From an uncultured Erysipelotrichaceae bacterium (GTDB taxonomy: Bacteria > Bacillota_I > Bacilli_A > Erysipelotrichales > Erysipelotrichaceae), in the NCBI GenBank assembly GCA_934692455.1, contig CAKUTY010000001.1:1-40867 (forward strand): DNA of 40,867 nucleotides. Direction: 5' to 3'. Below, in pieces: positions 1-8,350 of the stretch. The position numbers and the translations under genes were made by a program. The number at the start of each line of letters is the position of its first letter. Position 1 is the first letter of the stretch. The notes under the pieces are model-generated. The model was not told the origin of the DNA. It worked only from the letters and a program-made list of their open reading frames with translations, and made no database searches.

Positions 1-678
1 ATGGCTGAAAAGATGTTATTAGCTATTGGTGATAAAGATATCTGTATGTCTAATTTTACTTGGGTATATGAAGATGGAAGCAGAAAAGAAGCTAAGGATG
101 TAGGCTATAAAGATAAGCATGAAATCATTGAAAAGATGTTTTCTACCTTGTGGAATAAGATTTATAGAACTAAATGGTTTTTAGATACAGGCATTAAGTT
201 CCCTACTGGTTTTAGATATGAAGATACTTCAGTATTAATTAGACTTGCATATTATATGGATAAGGTGGCTTATGTGGATGAATCTTTTGTAGATTATTAT
301 CAAATAAAGGGTTCTATTACTCATACTTTTAATATCAATATCAATGATATGATTGAAGTTTTTAAAGGCTTAAAAGAATTCTATGTTGAGAAAAACGCTT
401 ATGAAGAATATAAGCCAGAACTAGAATATTTAACTATCAGATTTTTCTTAGGTAGTTCATATTTAAGAGCTTGTCGTATTCTAAATAAACAAGTTAAGAA
501 AGAAACTTTGGATAAGGGTTGGGATTATTTAACTAGTACTTACCCTACTTTTAAAGATAATAAATATTTAAAAAATGGTGGTAAAAAGAATAAGTATTTT
601 AGTTTGGTAACTAAGACTACTTATTATATGAATGCAAATATTTTTGGATTGTTGTATAAGATGGGCTTGATGAAATGA
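1..678 (+). CDS. Glycosyltransferase family 2, C-terminal part (5' end outside window)
   Basis: This is the C-terminal portion of a GT-A glycosyltransferase of family GT2; the N-terminal nucleotide-sugar-binding part with its DxD motif lies upstream of the window. Visible residues include the LWNKIYR segment, RYEDTSV and GSITHTF, which match the same regions of the complete GT2 at 20268-21212 (WYEDLAV, GSITHKA). These segments are typical of capsule-type GT2s that transfer a sugar onto a lipid-linked oligosaccharide at the inner membrane face. The ATG at position 1 is probably internal, because a complete family member is about 310-330 residues and only 225 remain. It ends in TGA with an ATGA overlap onto the next gene, so translation is likely coupled. 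Donor and acceptor cannot be told. Confidence 0.8.
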   Translation: MAEKMLLAIGDKDICMSNFTWVYEDGSRKEAKDVGYKDKHEIIEKMFSTLWNKIYRTKWFLDTGIKFPTGFRYEDTSVLIRLAYYMDKVAYVDESFVDYYQIKGSITHTFNININDMIEVFKGLKEFYVEKNAYEEYKPELEYLTIRFFLGSSYLRACRILNKQVKKETLDKGWDYLTSTYPTFKDNKYLKNGGKKNKYFSLVTKTTYYMNANIFGLLYKMGLMK

Positions 679-2330
679 AAAAAGAAACAATTATAGACAT
701 TTTAATATGTGTATTAATGACATGCATATGCCTGTTTAGTTTTTTTGATTCTAAGATTATTGTTAATATTTCTCAAGATATAACCTTCCATCTAAATAGA
801 TTTGTAGGTTTAGCTAATGCGTTTGAAGAAGGACAAATATTACCAAAGATTTACCCATACGCAAATAATGGTTTTGGTTATGCAACTCCCCTGTTTTATT
901 GCGATTTGTTTCTATATCCATTCGCTATCTTATATCATTTTGGTTTAAGTGTTGTGTGGTGTTATAAACTATGCGTACTTTTTTATACAACTCTTGGTAA
1001 TATTTTTATCTATTTAATATTTAAAAAAGAAACTAATAATAGAAAGTTATCTTTATTAGCTTCTTTCTTGTATTTAACATGTAGCTATCACTTATTAAAT
1101 ATATTCATAAGAGGTGCTTTAGGTGAAATTTTAGCAATGACTTTTGTGCCTCTTGTCTTATATGCATTATATAGGATTTTAGTTAAACATGAAGATTGTT
1201 TTATATTCCTAGGTATTTCATTTTCATTATTGGTACAAAGCCATTTGATAAGTTCGTTATTATACGGAATCTTCTTCTTTTGTATGATTGTTGTTTTCTT
1301 GATTATGAATAGAAAAGATTTTTCATTAATTAAGAAAACCATAATTACGATTATTAAAGGTACAATAATAGCCTTATTATTATGTGTGTGGTACTTATTA
1401 CCAATGTTTGAACAGATGCATAGTCAAACATTCTGGCTAAGTGTTAATAGCCAATACAATAATATTAATACAACAATTCAACCTGTAAGTGATCTTATTA
1501 GAAGTTCGTCTTATAAGTTTATTCCTGGTGTTGGCATTGTGCTTGTGCTATTTAATATCTTGTATTTAATGGTTAAGAAAAACAGATATATAACTATAAT
1601 TATTATTTATATATTGTTCATGTATTTGATTATTTTTGGTTTAATACCAGGAACAATATTAAATGTAGTTCAATTCTACTTTAGATTTTATATAGTTATT
1701 TTTCCTTTATCTATAATCGTTATGTTGTATGTTTTGAGCAAATTAAAATATCAAAATGTATTGATTGTCTTTTCTATATTAATACTGTTTACCAATGCTG
1801 TGGTTACAAACATAAAAATGATGAATGATGGAGAATATTATCTAAATAACAACGCAACAATTAACGAAGTAAATTCAATTACTAGCTATAAATATAATTT
1901 AGACTATAATCATGATGAACTAGGTGGTGCTGAGTATCTACCTTATACCGAGTACATGGACTACAATAACGATTTATTAGCTATTAAATACATAGATAAA
2001 AACAAGCAAATGATTGATTATATCTATGAATATGATAGACATTTCTCAAGTATTGAATTTATTTGCGATAATGAAGATGAATTAGAATTGTTGTTACCTC
2101 TTTCTTACTACAAGGGATATAAGGCTTACGAAATGATTGATGGAGTATATAAAAATATAGATATTTCAATAAATGAAAAGTATAAGTTGATTGTCGTTAG
2201 TTCAACTTCTGGTCGGCATAAATACAAAGTAATTTATGAAAACACAACAATACAACAAGTAAGTTTAATTGCTTCTTTTATAGCCTTGGGAACTATAATC
2301 TTATATCAAAATAAAATAAGAAATTTATAG
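675..2330 (+). CDS. Polytopic membrane protein, PTPS-related / GT-C-like
   Basis: A 551-residue integral membrane protein with an N-terminal transmembrane segment, a loop with D35 and H39 (QDITFHLNR), about 10-12 hydrophobic helices, and a soluble C-terminal domain from about residue 385 before a last helix. The loop reading NNGFGYATPLFYCDLFLYP and the RGALGE motif are hallmarks of the family named '6-pyruvoyl-tetrahydropterin synthase-related membrane protein'. Despite that name it looks like a GT-C or YfhO-like enzyme using polyprenyl-phosphate sugars outside the membrane. It is paralogous to the reverse-strand gene at 23463-25223 (ADTGFHLSR, FDFGYPTPLFYCQLFLYP). It is coupled to the upstream GT2 by ATGA. 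Its last 25 bases overlap the end of the convergent gene. The family call rests on motifs; the catalytic role is inferred. Confidence 0.65.
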   Translation: MKKETIIDILICVLMTCICLFSFFDSKIIVNISQDITFHLNRFVGLANAFEEGQILPKIYPYANNGFGYATPLFYCDLFLYPFAILYHFGLSVVWCYKLCVLFYTTLGNIFIYLIFKKETNNRKLSLLASFLYLTCSYHLLNIFIRGALGEILAMTFVPLVLYALYRILVKHEDCFIFLGISFSLLVQSHLISSLLYGIFFFCMIVVFLIMNRKDFSLIKKTIITIIKGTIIALLLCVWYLLPMFEQMHSQTFWLSVNSQYNNINTTIQPVSDLIRSSSYKFIPGVGIVLVLFNILYLMVKKNRYITIIIIYILFMYLIIFGLIPGTILNVVQFYFRFYIVIFPLSIIVMLYVLSKLKYQNVLIVFSILILFTNAVVTNIKMMNDGEYYLNNNATINEVNSITSYKYNLDYNHDELGGAEYLPYTEYMDYNNDLLAIKYIDKNKQMIDYIYEYDRHFSSIEFICDNEDELELLLPLSYYKGYKAYEMIDGVYKNIDISINEKYKLIVVSSTSGRHKYKVIYENTTIQQVSLIASFIALGTIILYQNKIRNL

Positions 2331-4294
2331 TACAACTTAGGGTTACAAATTTCTAATGATTGGTAATCTAGGGCAAAAAGCCTTAAAACACTAAATAGTA
2401 ATGAGCATAGTGCGAAAAAGAATAATAGTTTTAAGACATTTTGATTGTCATGACTATTTATATAGGCTAATACTACGATAATACTTGAAATTATAAAGTA
2501 AATCGAAATGTCAGAGAAGTATCTTTCGACTAGCCCTGCCATTTGAGTGTCTAATAAGACGACTAAAAAGCCAAATACCAAAGATAATATAGCTGTGTAA
2601 TACAGCTTTTTGTTTGTTAAGCGTTTTTTAATCTTGATTACAAATAAAGATAATATAGTAATTGGATTAATAAAGAATAAACCACCAAATGAGAATTCGT
2701 GAATTAACATTCCTACATATTTGGTCACAAAAGTAACTTGAGTGATATACGGGAATAAGGCGGTCAAAGATGCCGGTTGCAGTAAGTAGAAGAATAAACC
2801 ATCTCCAACTCTTGATATTTTCATTCCTCTTTTAGTCATGTCGTTGAATGTTAAATTATAATTTGCGCCTAAATCAAACGGTGATTCAAACCTAGTATAG
2901 TTATAATACATCATTAGACTTCCAACAATGATAAAGGGAATGATTGCACATATGAACGGTTTTATATTATGTTTGATATCTTTAATTTGATCAAAGAAAA
3001 TGATTAATGCAAAAAAAACAAATAGACCAAATTGAGGTCTTGAGCCTATTGCAACTCCTATACCAAGCGAACCTAAGAAAGCTAATATGCAATTAATTGA
3101 TTTATCTTTTTTAATTGAATAAATCCACAAACATAAGCCTAGTAAAGAGTAAGCTAAAGCACATAATATTGGAATAGTATATATTAATGGTTCAGCTAAT
3201 AGAGTAAGAGCACCACAAGTATCTATCGCAAATAACGATAGTAATCCAAAGAATAGTATTGGCGTTTTTGTAAAATTATCTTTGATTATCTTATATAACA
3301 TTAAAATTATAGATACAGATAATATTGTGAAATTAATTGTGTTGATAATAGAGTCGTTAAGATAAGTGCCGGTTAATAATTTGAAAGGAAGGTAATACAA
3401 AACCACTGGGGCAGCGCCAAAATAAATATAATATTCTCCATTATAATAGGCGGTGTCAAACGCAAAAGAAACATTTTGATTTAATCTTTGACTATAGTCA
3501 TATGGATTTGATAATTGTTTTAATTTATCATCAACAGATATATCAACGTCAAATCTACCCTCAATTAAACTATCAGTTAGAAGCTTATATTGTTTATTTG
3601 TTTTTACTTCATCAACAAGATAAGTGTTAATACTAGAGATTGAGAATGCGGTTAATAATTGAATTATTATTAAAATGCCAATGGTAATGTACTTAATATT
3701 TTTAGAAGTGTTCTCAAATGTATAAGATAAATAATTATATTTTCCAATAAATAAGGATATTATAAAAAATAATGTTGTAAATATTAATAGCCTAATTTTA
3801 GAAATAAAGAACGGCTTCACTTCATTTAAAGAAATATTGTTGATCGTTAGAGTTTCACCTTTTTCTTTAAATATTTTTATTAATAATGTTCGAGCATTGC
3901 CATAAGCATTGATTGTAGTATATTTGGTGCTTTGTGCGTTTTGATTCCAATATAATGGTGAGCCATCATTTCCCAAGTATAAATCAGCATTACCATCATC
4001 ACTAATATAATATTCGACTCTTGCGATTTGAGTTTCACCTTGGATATCAAAATCAACATAAAGATTATTTACAACATCATTAATATTGTAAATTTCGATA
4101 GTTGAAAAAGTTTCGTTTTCTTTTAAGATGTATGAACCATCATTTTCTACAAAATTTGTTTCATAATATAAGTCGGGCTGTTTATTTAATGGTTTATAAT
4201 ATTTTGATCTAATTGAATCAAAATTAAAGAAGCATAACTCCAAAAGAATGCTTAAAATAACAGCAATTAATATGTTTTTGTAAATCTTTTTCAT
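2306..4294 (-). CDS. GT-C-like polytopic glycosyltransferase with an extracytoplasmic N-terminal domain
   Basis: A 662-residue membrane protein. A first helix (about 7-24) is followed by about 135 soluble residues, probably a beta-rich domain outside the membrane, and then about 11 further helices. After the second helix pair comes VDEVKTNKQY (D228, E229), then LLTDSLIEGRFDVD, the acidic loop expected of a GT-C enzyme whose first external loop carries the catalytic acid. It probably adds one sugar from a polyprenyl-phosphate donor to the surface polymer. It stands alone on the reverse strand, divergent from the GT2 at 4366. No Shine-Dalgarno precedes the ATG; an extended -10 box ends 9 nt before it. 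Its 3' end overlaps the preceding gene by 25 bases. No family name could be assigned. Confidence 0.6.
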   Translation of the reverse strand: MKKIYKNILIAVILSILLELCFFNFDSIRSKYYKPLNKQPDLYYETNFVENDGSYILKENETFSTIEIYNINDVVNNLYVDFDIQGETQIARVEYYISDDGNADLYLGNDGSPLYWNQNAQSTKYTTINAYGNARTLLIKIFKEKGETLTINNISLNEVKPFFISKIRLLIFTTLFFIISLFIGKYNYLSYTFENTSKNIKYITIGILIIIQLLTAFSISSINTYLVDEVKTNKQYKLLTDSLIEGRFDVDISVDDKLKQLSNPYDYSQRLNQNVSFAFDTAYYNGEYYIYFGAAPVVLYYLPFKLLTGTYLNDSIINTINFTILSVSIILMLYKIIKDNFTKTPILFFGLLSLFAIDTCGALTLLAEPLIYTIPILCALAYSLLGLCLWIYSIKKDKSINCILAFLGSLGIGVAIGSRPQFGLFVFFALIIFFDQIKDIKHNIKPFICAIIPFIIVGSLMMYYNYTRFESPFDLGANYNLTFNDMTKRGMKISRVGDGLFFYLLQPASLTALFPYITQVTFVTKYVGMLIHEFSFGGLFFINPITILSLFVIKIKKRLTNKKLYYTAILSLVFGFLVVLLDTQMAGLVERYFSDISIYFIISSIIVVLAYINSHDNQNVLKLLFFFALCSLLFSVLRLFALDYQSLEICNPKLYYKFLILF

Positions 4295-4303
4295 AACGAA
4301 ACC

Positions 4304-4312
4304 ATTATAACA
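4304..4312 (-). promoter_or_regulatory. Extended -10 promoter, predicted leaderless start
   Basis: Read on the reverse strand, TGTTATAAT is a perfect extended -10 element. It ends 9 nt before the ATG of the GT-C-like gene, so transcription should start 2-3 nt ahead of the start codon and leave no room for a ribosome-binding site. No good -35 hexamer is visible, as expected for an extended -10 promoter. Confidence 0.6.
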
Positions 4313-4341
4313 TTTATAGTAATTAGCTTTTTAGTTATAAT
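4313..4341 (+). promoter_or_regulatory. Promoter for the 4366-7133 operon
   Basis: TATAAT at 4336-4341 has a weak -35 (TTTATA, 4313-4318) at 17-bp spacing. Transcription would begin near 4348, leaving a short leader that holds the GGAGAG ribosome-binding site at 4355-4360, 5 nt before the ATG. It abuts the reverse-strand -10 box at 4304-4312, so the two divergent promoters occupy about 40 bp and could interfere with one another. Confidence 0.55.
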
Positions 4342-4365
4342 ATTAACAGTAAACGGAGAGTAGAT

Positions 4366-5304
4366 ATGAAAGATAAGAAAATAGCTGTATTAATACCTTG
4401 TTATAATGAGGAACTAACTGTAGAAAAGACAGTTAGTGATTTTAAACGTGTATTACCTAATGCAGATATCTATGTATACAACAATAATTCAAAGGATAGA
4501 ACTAAGGAACTTGCTCTTAAGGCTGGGGCTATTGTAAAAGATGAATATAGACAAGGCAAGGGCGCAGTAGTTCGTTCAATGTTTAGAGATATTGATGCTG
4601 ATGTGTATGTTATGGTAGATGGTGATGATACATATCCTGCTGATGAAGTTGAGGGATTAATTGCTCCAGTATTAGAAGGCAAGGCTGATATGGTCATTGG
4701 TGATCGCTTATCATCTACTTACTATACAGAAAATAAGAGACCTTTCCATAATTTTGGTAATAGTTTGGTTAAAGGTTTAATTAACTTCTTATTTAAATCT
4801 GATTTGAATGATATTATGACAGGCTATAGATCATTCTCTAAGAAGTTTGTTAAGTGTATGCCGGTTATGTCTGATGGTTTCCAAATTGAAACTGAAATGA
4901 CTATTTTTGCGTTAACTAATAATATGCAAGTAGTTAACGTACCTATTACATATAGAGATAGACCAGAAGGGTCTGAATCTAAATTAAATACCTTCTCTGA
5001 TGGCTTTAAAGTATTATTAACCTTATTTAATTTATTTAAAGATAATAGACCTTTCTTGTTCTTTGGTTCTATATCAATTGTTATCTTTATCATCGGATTA
5101 TTAATCGGTATTCCTGTAATCAATGAATTTATTAAGACTGCTTATATCACTAAAGTACCTAGTGCAGTTTTGGCTGCTGCTTTGATGTTAAATGCTTTCT
5201 TGATGTTCAGTATTGGCATTATCTTGGATGCAATTAAGAATGAGAAGAGATATCTATTTGAATGTCATATGAATGATGTGATGTCTAAATATAAGGAAGA
5301 TTAA
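4366..5304 (+). CDS. Polyprenyl-phosphate glycosyltransferase, GT2 (DPM1-like) with two C-terminal helices
   Basis: A 312-residue GT2 of the dolichol-phosphate-mannose-synthase type. The N-terminal IPCYNEE motif and the DGDD motif (D85-D88) form the nucleotide-sugar and metal site, and the MTGYRSFS segment follows. Two hydrophobic helices (about 230-252 and 262-290) anchor the C-terminus, as in bacterial GtrB/CsbB-like enzymes. Such enzymes transfer a sugar from a nucleotide donor to undecaprenyl phosphate on the cytosolic face, supplying GT-C enzymes outside. The stop overlaps the next start as TAATG, coupling it to a polytopic GT-C-like protein that is its likely downstream user. The ATG has a good GGAG ribosome-binding site. 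The sugar is unknown. Confidence 0.85.
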   Translation: MKDKKIAVLIPCYNEELTVEKTVSDFKRVLPNADIYVYNNNSKDRTKELALKAGAIVKDEYRQGKGAVVRSMFRDIDADVYVMVDGDDTYPADEVEGLIAPVLEGKADMVIGDRLSSTYYTENKRPFHNFGNSLVKGLINFLFKSDLNDIMTGYRSFSKKFVKCMPVMSDGFQIETEMTIFALTNNMQVVNVPITYRDRPEGSESKLNTFSDGFKVLLTLFNLFKDNRPFLFFGSISIVIFIIGLLIGIPVINEFIKTAYITKVPSAVLAAALMLNAFLMFSIGIILDAIKNEKRYLFECHMNDVMSKYKED

Positions 5305-7133
5305 TGTTTTATATTTTATCTTTATTTTGGTTACTTTCAATTAGTGGATTATTAACGCTTGTCTTTAATAGAAAATTTGAAATAGTCTTAACCCTTTCAA
5401 TGATTCTTGGGGCATTAATGTTGTATCCATTTGGCTATATAAATCATATTAGCTATGGATATTATTTGTCATGGCTTTTTGTGTTGTTGTTTTATGTTTT
5501 GCTGATTTATTTATTCATTAAGAAGAAAAATGATAAATTAGTAGAATTCAAGAACAATTATTTTACTTATGGATTACTATACTTTGTGATATTTAGTATC
5601 TATTGTTTCTTCTTATATAAATATACTGGTTTTGGCAATTGTGATGAGTTTACTCATTGGGGTCCTATGTTAAAAGAAACATTAAGACTAGATGGTTTCT
5701 ATACACAGGATGCATCAAGACTTATCATGCATAAGGATTATCCACCTTTCTTCACTTTATTAGAAGTATTATTCCAAGGCTTTAATGGTTTTAAGTTTCA
5801 TGAACCTTTTGCGTATATCGCTTTAGAAACTTTTATGTTTTCGATGTTACTTCCAGTGTTTAGTAACTTAAAGAAAAAGGACTGGTTGAAATCAATAATA
5901 ATTTTTATATCAATTGTCCTAGTTGGCTTAACATTAGATAAAACAGAGACAGCTAGTGATTATGCGTTTGTTTATAATTCAATATATGTAGACTGGTGTT
6001 TGGCTTTATTCTGTACATATGGTATCTATTTAACTTACAAAGAAGAAGGTTGGCGTTTGTTTAGATTTGTATATTTAACTTTAATATGTGTAACTTTCAT
6101 CTTAATGAAACAAATGGGATTAGTATTCTATTTGATTATCTTAATCTATGCATTCTTTAAAGTAACTTTTATTGATAAGCAATTAGATTTAAAGATGATG
6201 CTGAAGGGATTCTTCTTCTTGGTGGTTATTCCTATTTTGTTCTATATATCTTGGAGTTATGTAGTTAAGTTATATCAAATTGATGCTCAATTTAAGATAG
6301 GCGAATTAAGCATTAAAGATTGCATCAACATCATTAAAGGCAATGCACCAGAGGGTTTAGAGTGGAAGTATACAGCTTTTAGAAATTATTGTAGTAATTT
6401 ATTACATAGACCACTTGTGCTACATCCATTTAAAATGAGTTACTTTGTATATACTGGTCTAATGATGTTAATTATATTCATTGTGTTTAGATTTAGAAAA
6501 GACGGCTTTTTCTTAGCTGGCACATATTTAATTGGCGCTATTGGCTATTCGATAGCGATGATGATCTTATATACTTTAGCTTTCACAGTGGATGAGGCCC
6601 CGTATCTTGCATCATTTGATCGTTATATGGCTTCTTATTTATACTTTGGAACTACCTTAACATTAATGTTAGTAATAGATAAATTTAATAATTATATCTA
6701 TCAAAATATGATTATTTTAGGTCTTTTATGTTTATTTGTGGAGCCAAAAACATTGAATCATCTAGAGATAAAAACAGGTGTTGTGGATGAGGATAGGATG
6801 ACTATAGCTTGTATTGAACAGTTTAATTTCGGAGTTGATTTTAACAGGGAAAATCTTAATGGTTTTAGATTAAAATTTGATCGTTTGGGCTTCTTGGATG
6901 GCGGTGAAGAGGCCTATTTAAAGCTTGTTGACGCGTTGAATAGAGATGATGGTTTGTTCATTATCGGCTATGATGATTATATTTATGAATACTGGAAAAG
7001 AATGGGAATTGAAGATTATATCTTTAATGAACAGTATTATAAATTGGATAAAGAAAGTGGCGATTTGAAGGTGTCTTGGGATGCTTATTCCTTCGTCCAC
7101 TACGTTATTCTTTATTATATGTTAGGTGTATAA
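5304..7133 (+). CDS. GT-C-like polytopic membrane glycosyltransferase
   Basis: A 609-residue protein with about 11 hydrophobic helices and a soluble C-terminal tail of about 120 residues. The first large external loop reads GNCDEFTHWGPML (D114, E115), followed by a KDYPP segment. An acidic pair in that position, followed by an aromatic-rich stretch, is the GT-C pattern for enzymes that take sugars from polyprenyl phosphate. It starts within the stop of the DPM1-like GT2 (TAATG) and has no independent ribosome-binding site, so the two are probably made in step as a synthase/user pair. The motif supports a GT-C fold; substrate and exact family are not determined. An O-antigen ligase or polymerase is a less likely alternative. 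Confidence 0.6.
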   Translation: MFYILSLFWLLSISGLLTLVFNRKFEIVLTLSMILGALMLYPFGYINHISYGYYLSWLFVLLFYVLLIYLFIKKKNDKLVEFKNNYFTYGLLYFVIFSIYCFFLYKYTGFGNCDEFTHWGPMLKETLRLDGFYTQDASRLIMHKDYPPFFTLLEVLFQGFNGFKFHEPFAYIALETFMFSMLLPVFSNLKKKDWLKSIIIFISIVLVGLTLDKTETASDYAFVYNSIYVDWCLALFCTYGIYLTYKEEGWRLFRFVYLTLICVTFILMKQMGLVFYLIILIYAFFKVTFIDKQLDLKMMLKGFFFLVVIPILFYISWSYVVKLYQIDAQFKIGELSIKDCINIIKGNAPEGLEWKYTAFRNYCSNLLHRPLVLHPFKMSYFVYTGLMMLIIFIVFRFRKDGFFLAGTYLIGAIGYSIAMMILYTLAFTVDEAPYLASFDRYMASYLYFGTTLTLMLVIDKFNNYIYQNMIILGLLCLFVEPKTLNHLEIKTGVVDEDRMTIACIEQFNFGVDFNRENLNGFRLKFDRLGFLDGGEEAYLKLVDALNRDDGLFIIGYDDYIYEYWKRMGIEDYIFNEQYYKLDKESGDLKVSWDAYSFVHYVILYYMLGV

Positions 7134-7134
7134 T
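7129..7134 (+). promoter_or_regulatory. Possible -10 box before the aminotransferase
   Basis: TATAAT lies across the stop codon of the preceding gene. It sits in a GTGTA-TAA-TACAC inverted repeat, 24 bp before the aminotransferase ATG, whose AGAGG ribosome-binding site follows. No convincing -35 is seen, so this could be chance in AT-rich DNA. Confidence 0.3.
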
Positions 7135-7157
7135 ACACAAGAAGAAAAGAGGTTACT

Positions 7158-8288
7158 ATGATTAAGTTTAATGTTCCACCTTATATTGAAGGTACTGACA
7201 AATATGTTTTAGAAGTAATGCGATCAGGTGAGATTGCAGGCGATAATAAATTTACAAAGTTAGATGAAGAAATCTTGGCTAAGAAGTTTGGTTCACTCAA
7301 GGTTCATTTAACAACTTCTGGTACAAGTGCTTTGGAAATGGCTTGTATGCTTGTAGATATCGGCCCAGGAGATGAAGTAATTGTTCCATCTTATACTTTC
7401 TCAAGTACAGCTAATGCGATTGTAATCTTTGGTGGTGTTCCAGTGTTTGTAGATATTGATCCTAGAACTATGAATATTAATGCTGATTTAATTGAAGCAG
7501 CTATTACTGATAAGACAAAGGCTATCATGGTTGTTCATTATGCTGGTGTTGGATGTGATATGGAAAAGATTTGTGATATCGCAAAAAGACATAACTTATA
7601 CTTATTAGAAGATGCTGCTCAAGTAGCTAATGCGACTTATCATGGTAAGTATTTAGGAACATTTGGTGATGTTGGCTGTTACTCTTTCCATGAGACAAAG
7701 AATTATTCTATGGGTGAGGGTGGTGCCGTTTCTATTAATAATCCTGATTTATTAGATAGATGTGACATCATTAGAGAAAAAGGTACAAACAGAACTCAAT
7801 TCTTTAATGGCCAAGTAGATAAATATACATGGGTTGATAAGGGTTCCAGTTACTTGCCTAGCGATATCTTAGCTGCTTATTTATATCCACAATTGTTGAT
7901 TATGGATGAAATGAGACAAGATAGAATTGATAGCTTTAATTACTACTATGAATTGTTAACTCCGCTTAAGGAAGCTGGTAAGATTGATTTACCATATGTT
8001 CCTGAAGGTGTAGTCCATAATGGACATATGTTCTATATTAAGACTAAAAATCTTGAAGAAAGATGTGCTTTACAATCTTTCTTAAGAGAAAAGGGTGTTG
8101 GCAGTGCTTTCCACTATGTTCCATTGCATAGTGCACCAGAAGGTTTAAGAGCAGGTAGATTATCTGGTGAAGATAAATATACAACTAAGGAATTTGAAAG
8201 ATTATTAAGACTTCCTATGTATTACAAACTAGGCAAAGAAAACATTGAGTATGTTTGTGATATGATTAAGGATTTCTATAAAGACTAA
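7158..8288 (+). CDS. wecE: dTDP-4-amino-4,6-dideoxyhexose transaminase (DegT/DnrJ/EryC1 family)
   Basis: A 376-residue PLP-dependent sugar aminotransferase of normal family length. The family signatures are present: TTSGTSALEM for cofactor binding, PSYTFSSTANAI, EDAAQ, and the Schiff-base lysine K181 in HETKNYSMGEGGA. The overall pattern is closest to WecE/RffA, which converts dTDP-4-keto-6-deoxyglucose to dTDP-4-amino-4,6-dideoxygalactose in the cytosol. RmlA at 14112 makes the dTDP-glucose precursor; the RmlB dehydratase in between is not in the window. The ATG has an AGAGG ribosome-binding site 7 nt upstream. Family is certain; the axial or equatorial amine outcome, and so the exact product and gene symbol, is inferred. 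Confidence 0.85.
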   Translation: MIKFNVPPYIEGTDKYVLEVMRSGEIAGDNKFTKLDEEILAKKFGSLKVHLTTSGTSALEMACMLVDIGPGDEVIVPSYTFSSTANAIVIFGGVPVFVDIDPRTMNINADLIEAAITDKTKAIMVVHYAGVGCDMEKICDIAKRHNLYLLEDAAQVANATYHGKYLGTFGDVGCYSFHETKNYSMGEGGAVSINNPDLLDRCDIIREKGTNRTQFFNGQVDKYTWVDKGSSYLPSDILAAYLYPQLLIMDEMRQDRIDSFNYYYELLTPLKEAGKIDLPYVPEGVVHNGHMFYIKTKNLEERCALQSFLREKGVGSAFHYVPLHSAPEGLRAGRLSGEDKYTTKEFERLLRLPMYYKLGKENIEYVCDMIKDFYKD

Positions 8289-8350
8289 ATTTTTAATAAA
8301 GTTAATAGGCTAAAAGCTTAAATTAAGATATTATTGTATTGGAGATTTAT

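Noticed and set aside
4470..5123. Reverse-strand reading frames opposite the DPM1-like GT2
   Set aside because: They are antisense shadows of a conserved gene, low-complexity, with no start signals.
8301..8340. Short inverted repeat CTTAA-A-TTAAG and a TATTAT before the first MBOAT
   Set aside because: The stem is only 5 bp, there is no T run, and no -35 partner was found; not distinguishable from AT-rich background.
8339..8350. TTG as the start of the first MBOAT
   Set aside because: The TTG overlaps the GGAG ribosome-binding site that correctly serves ATG 8351.
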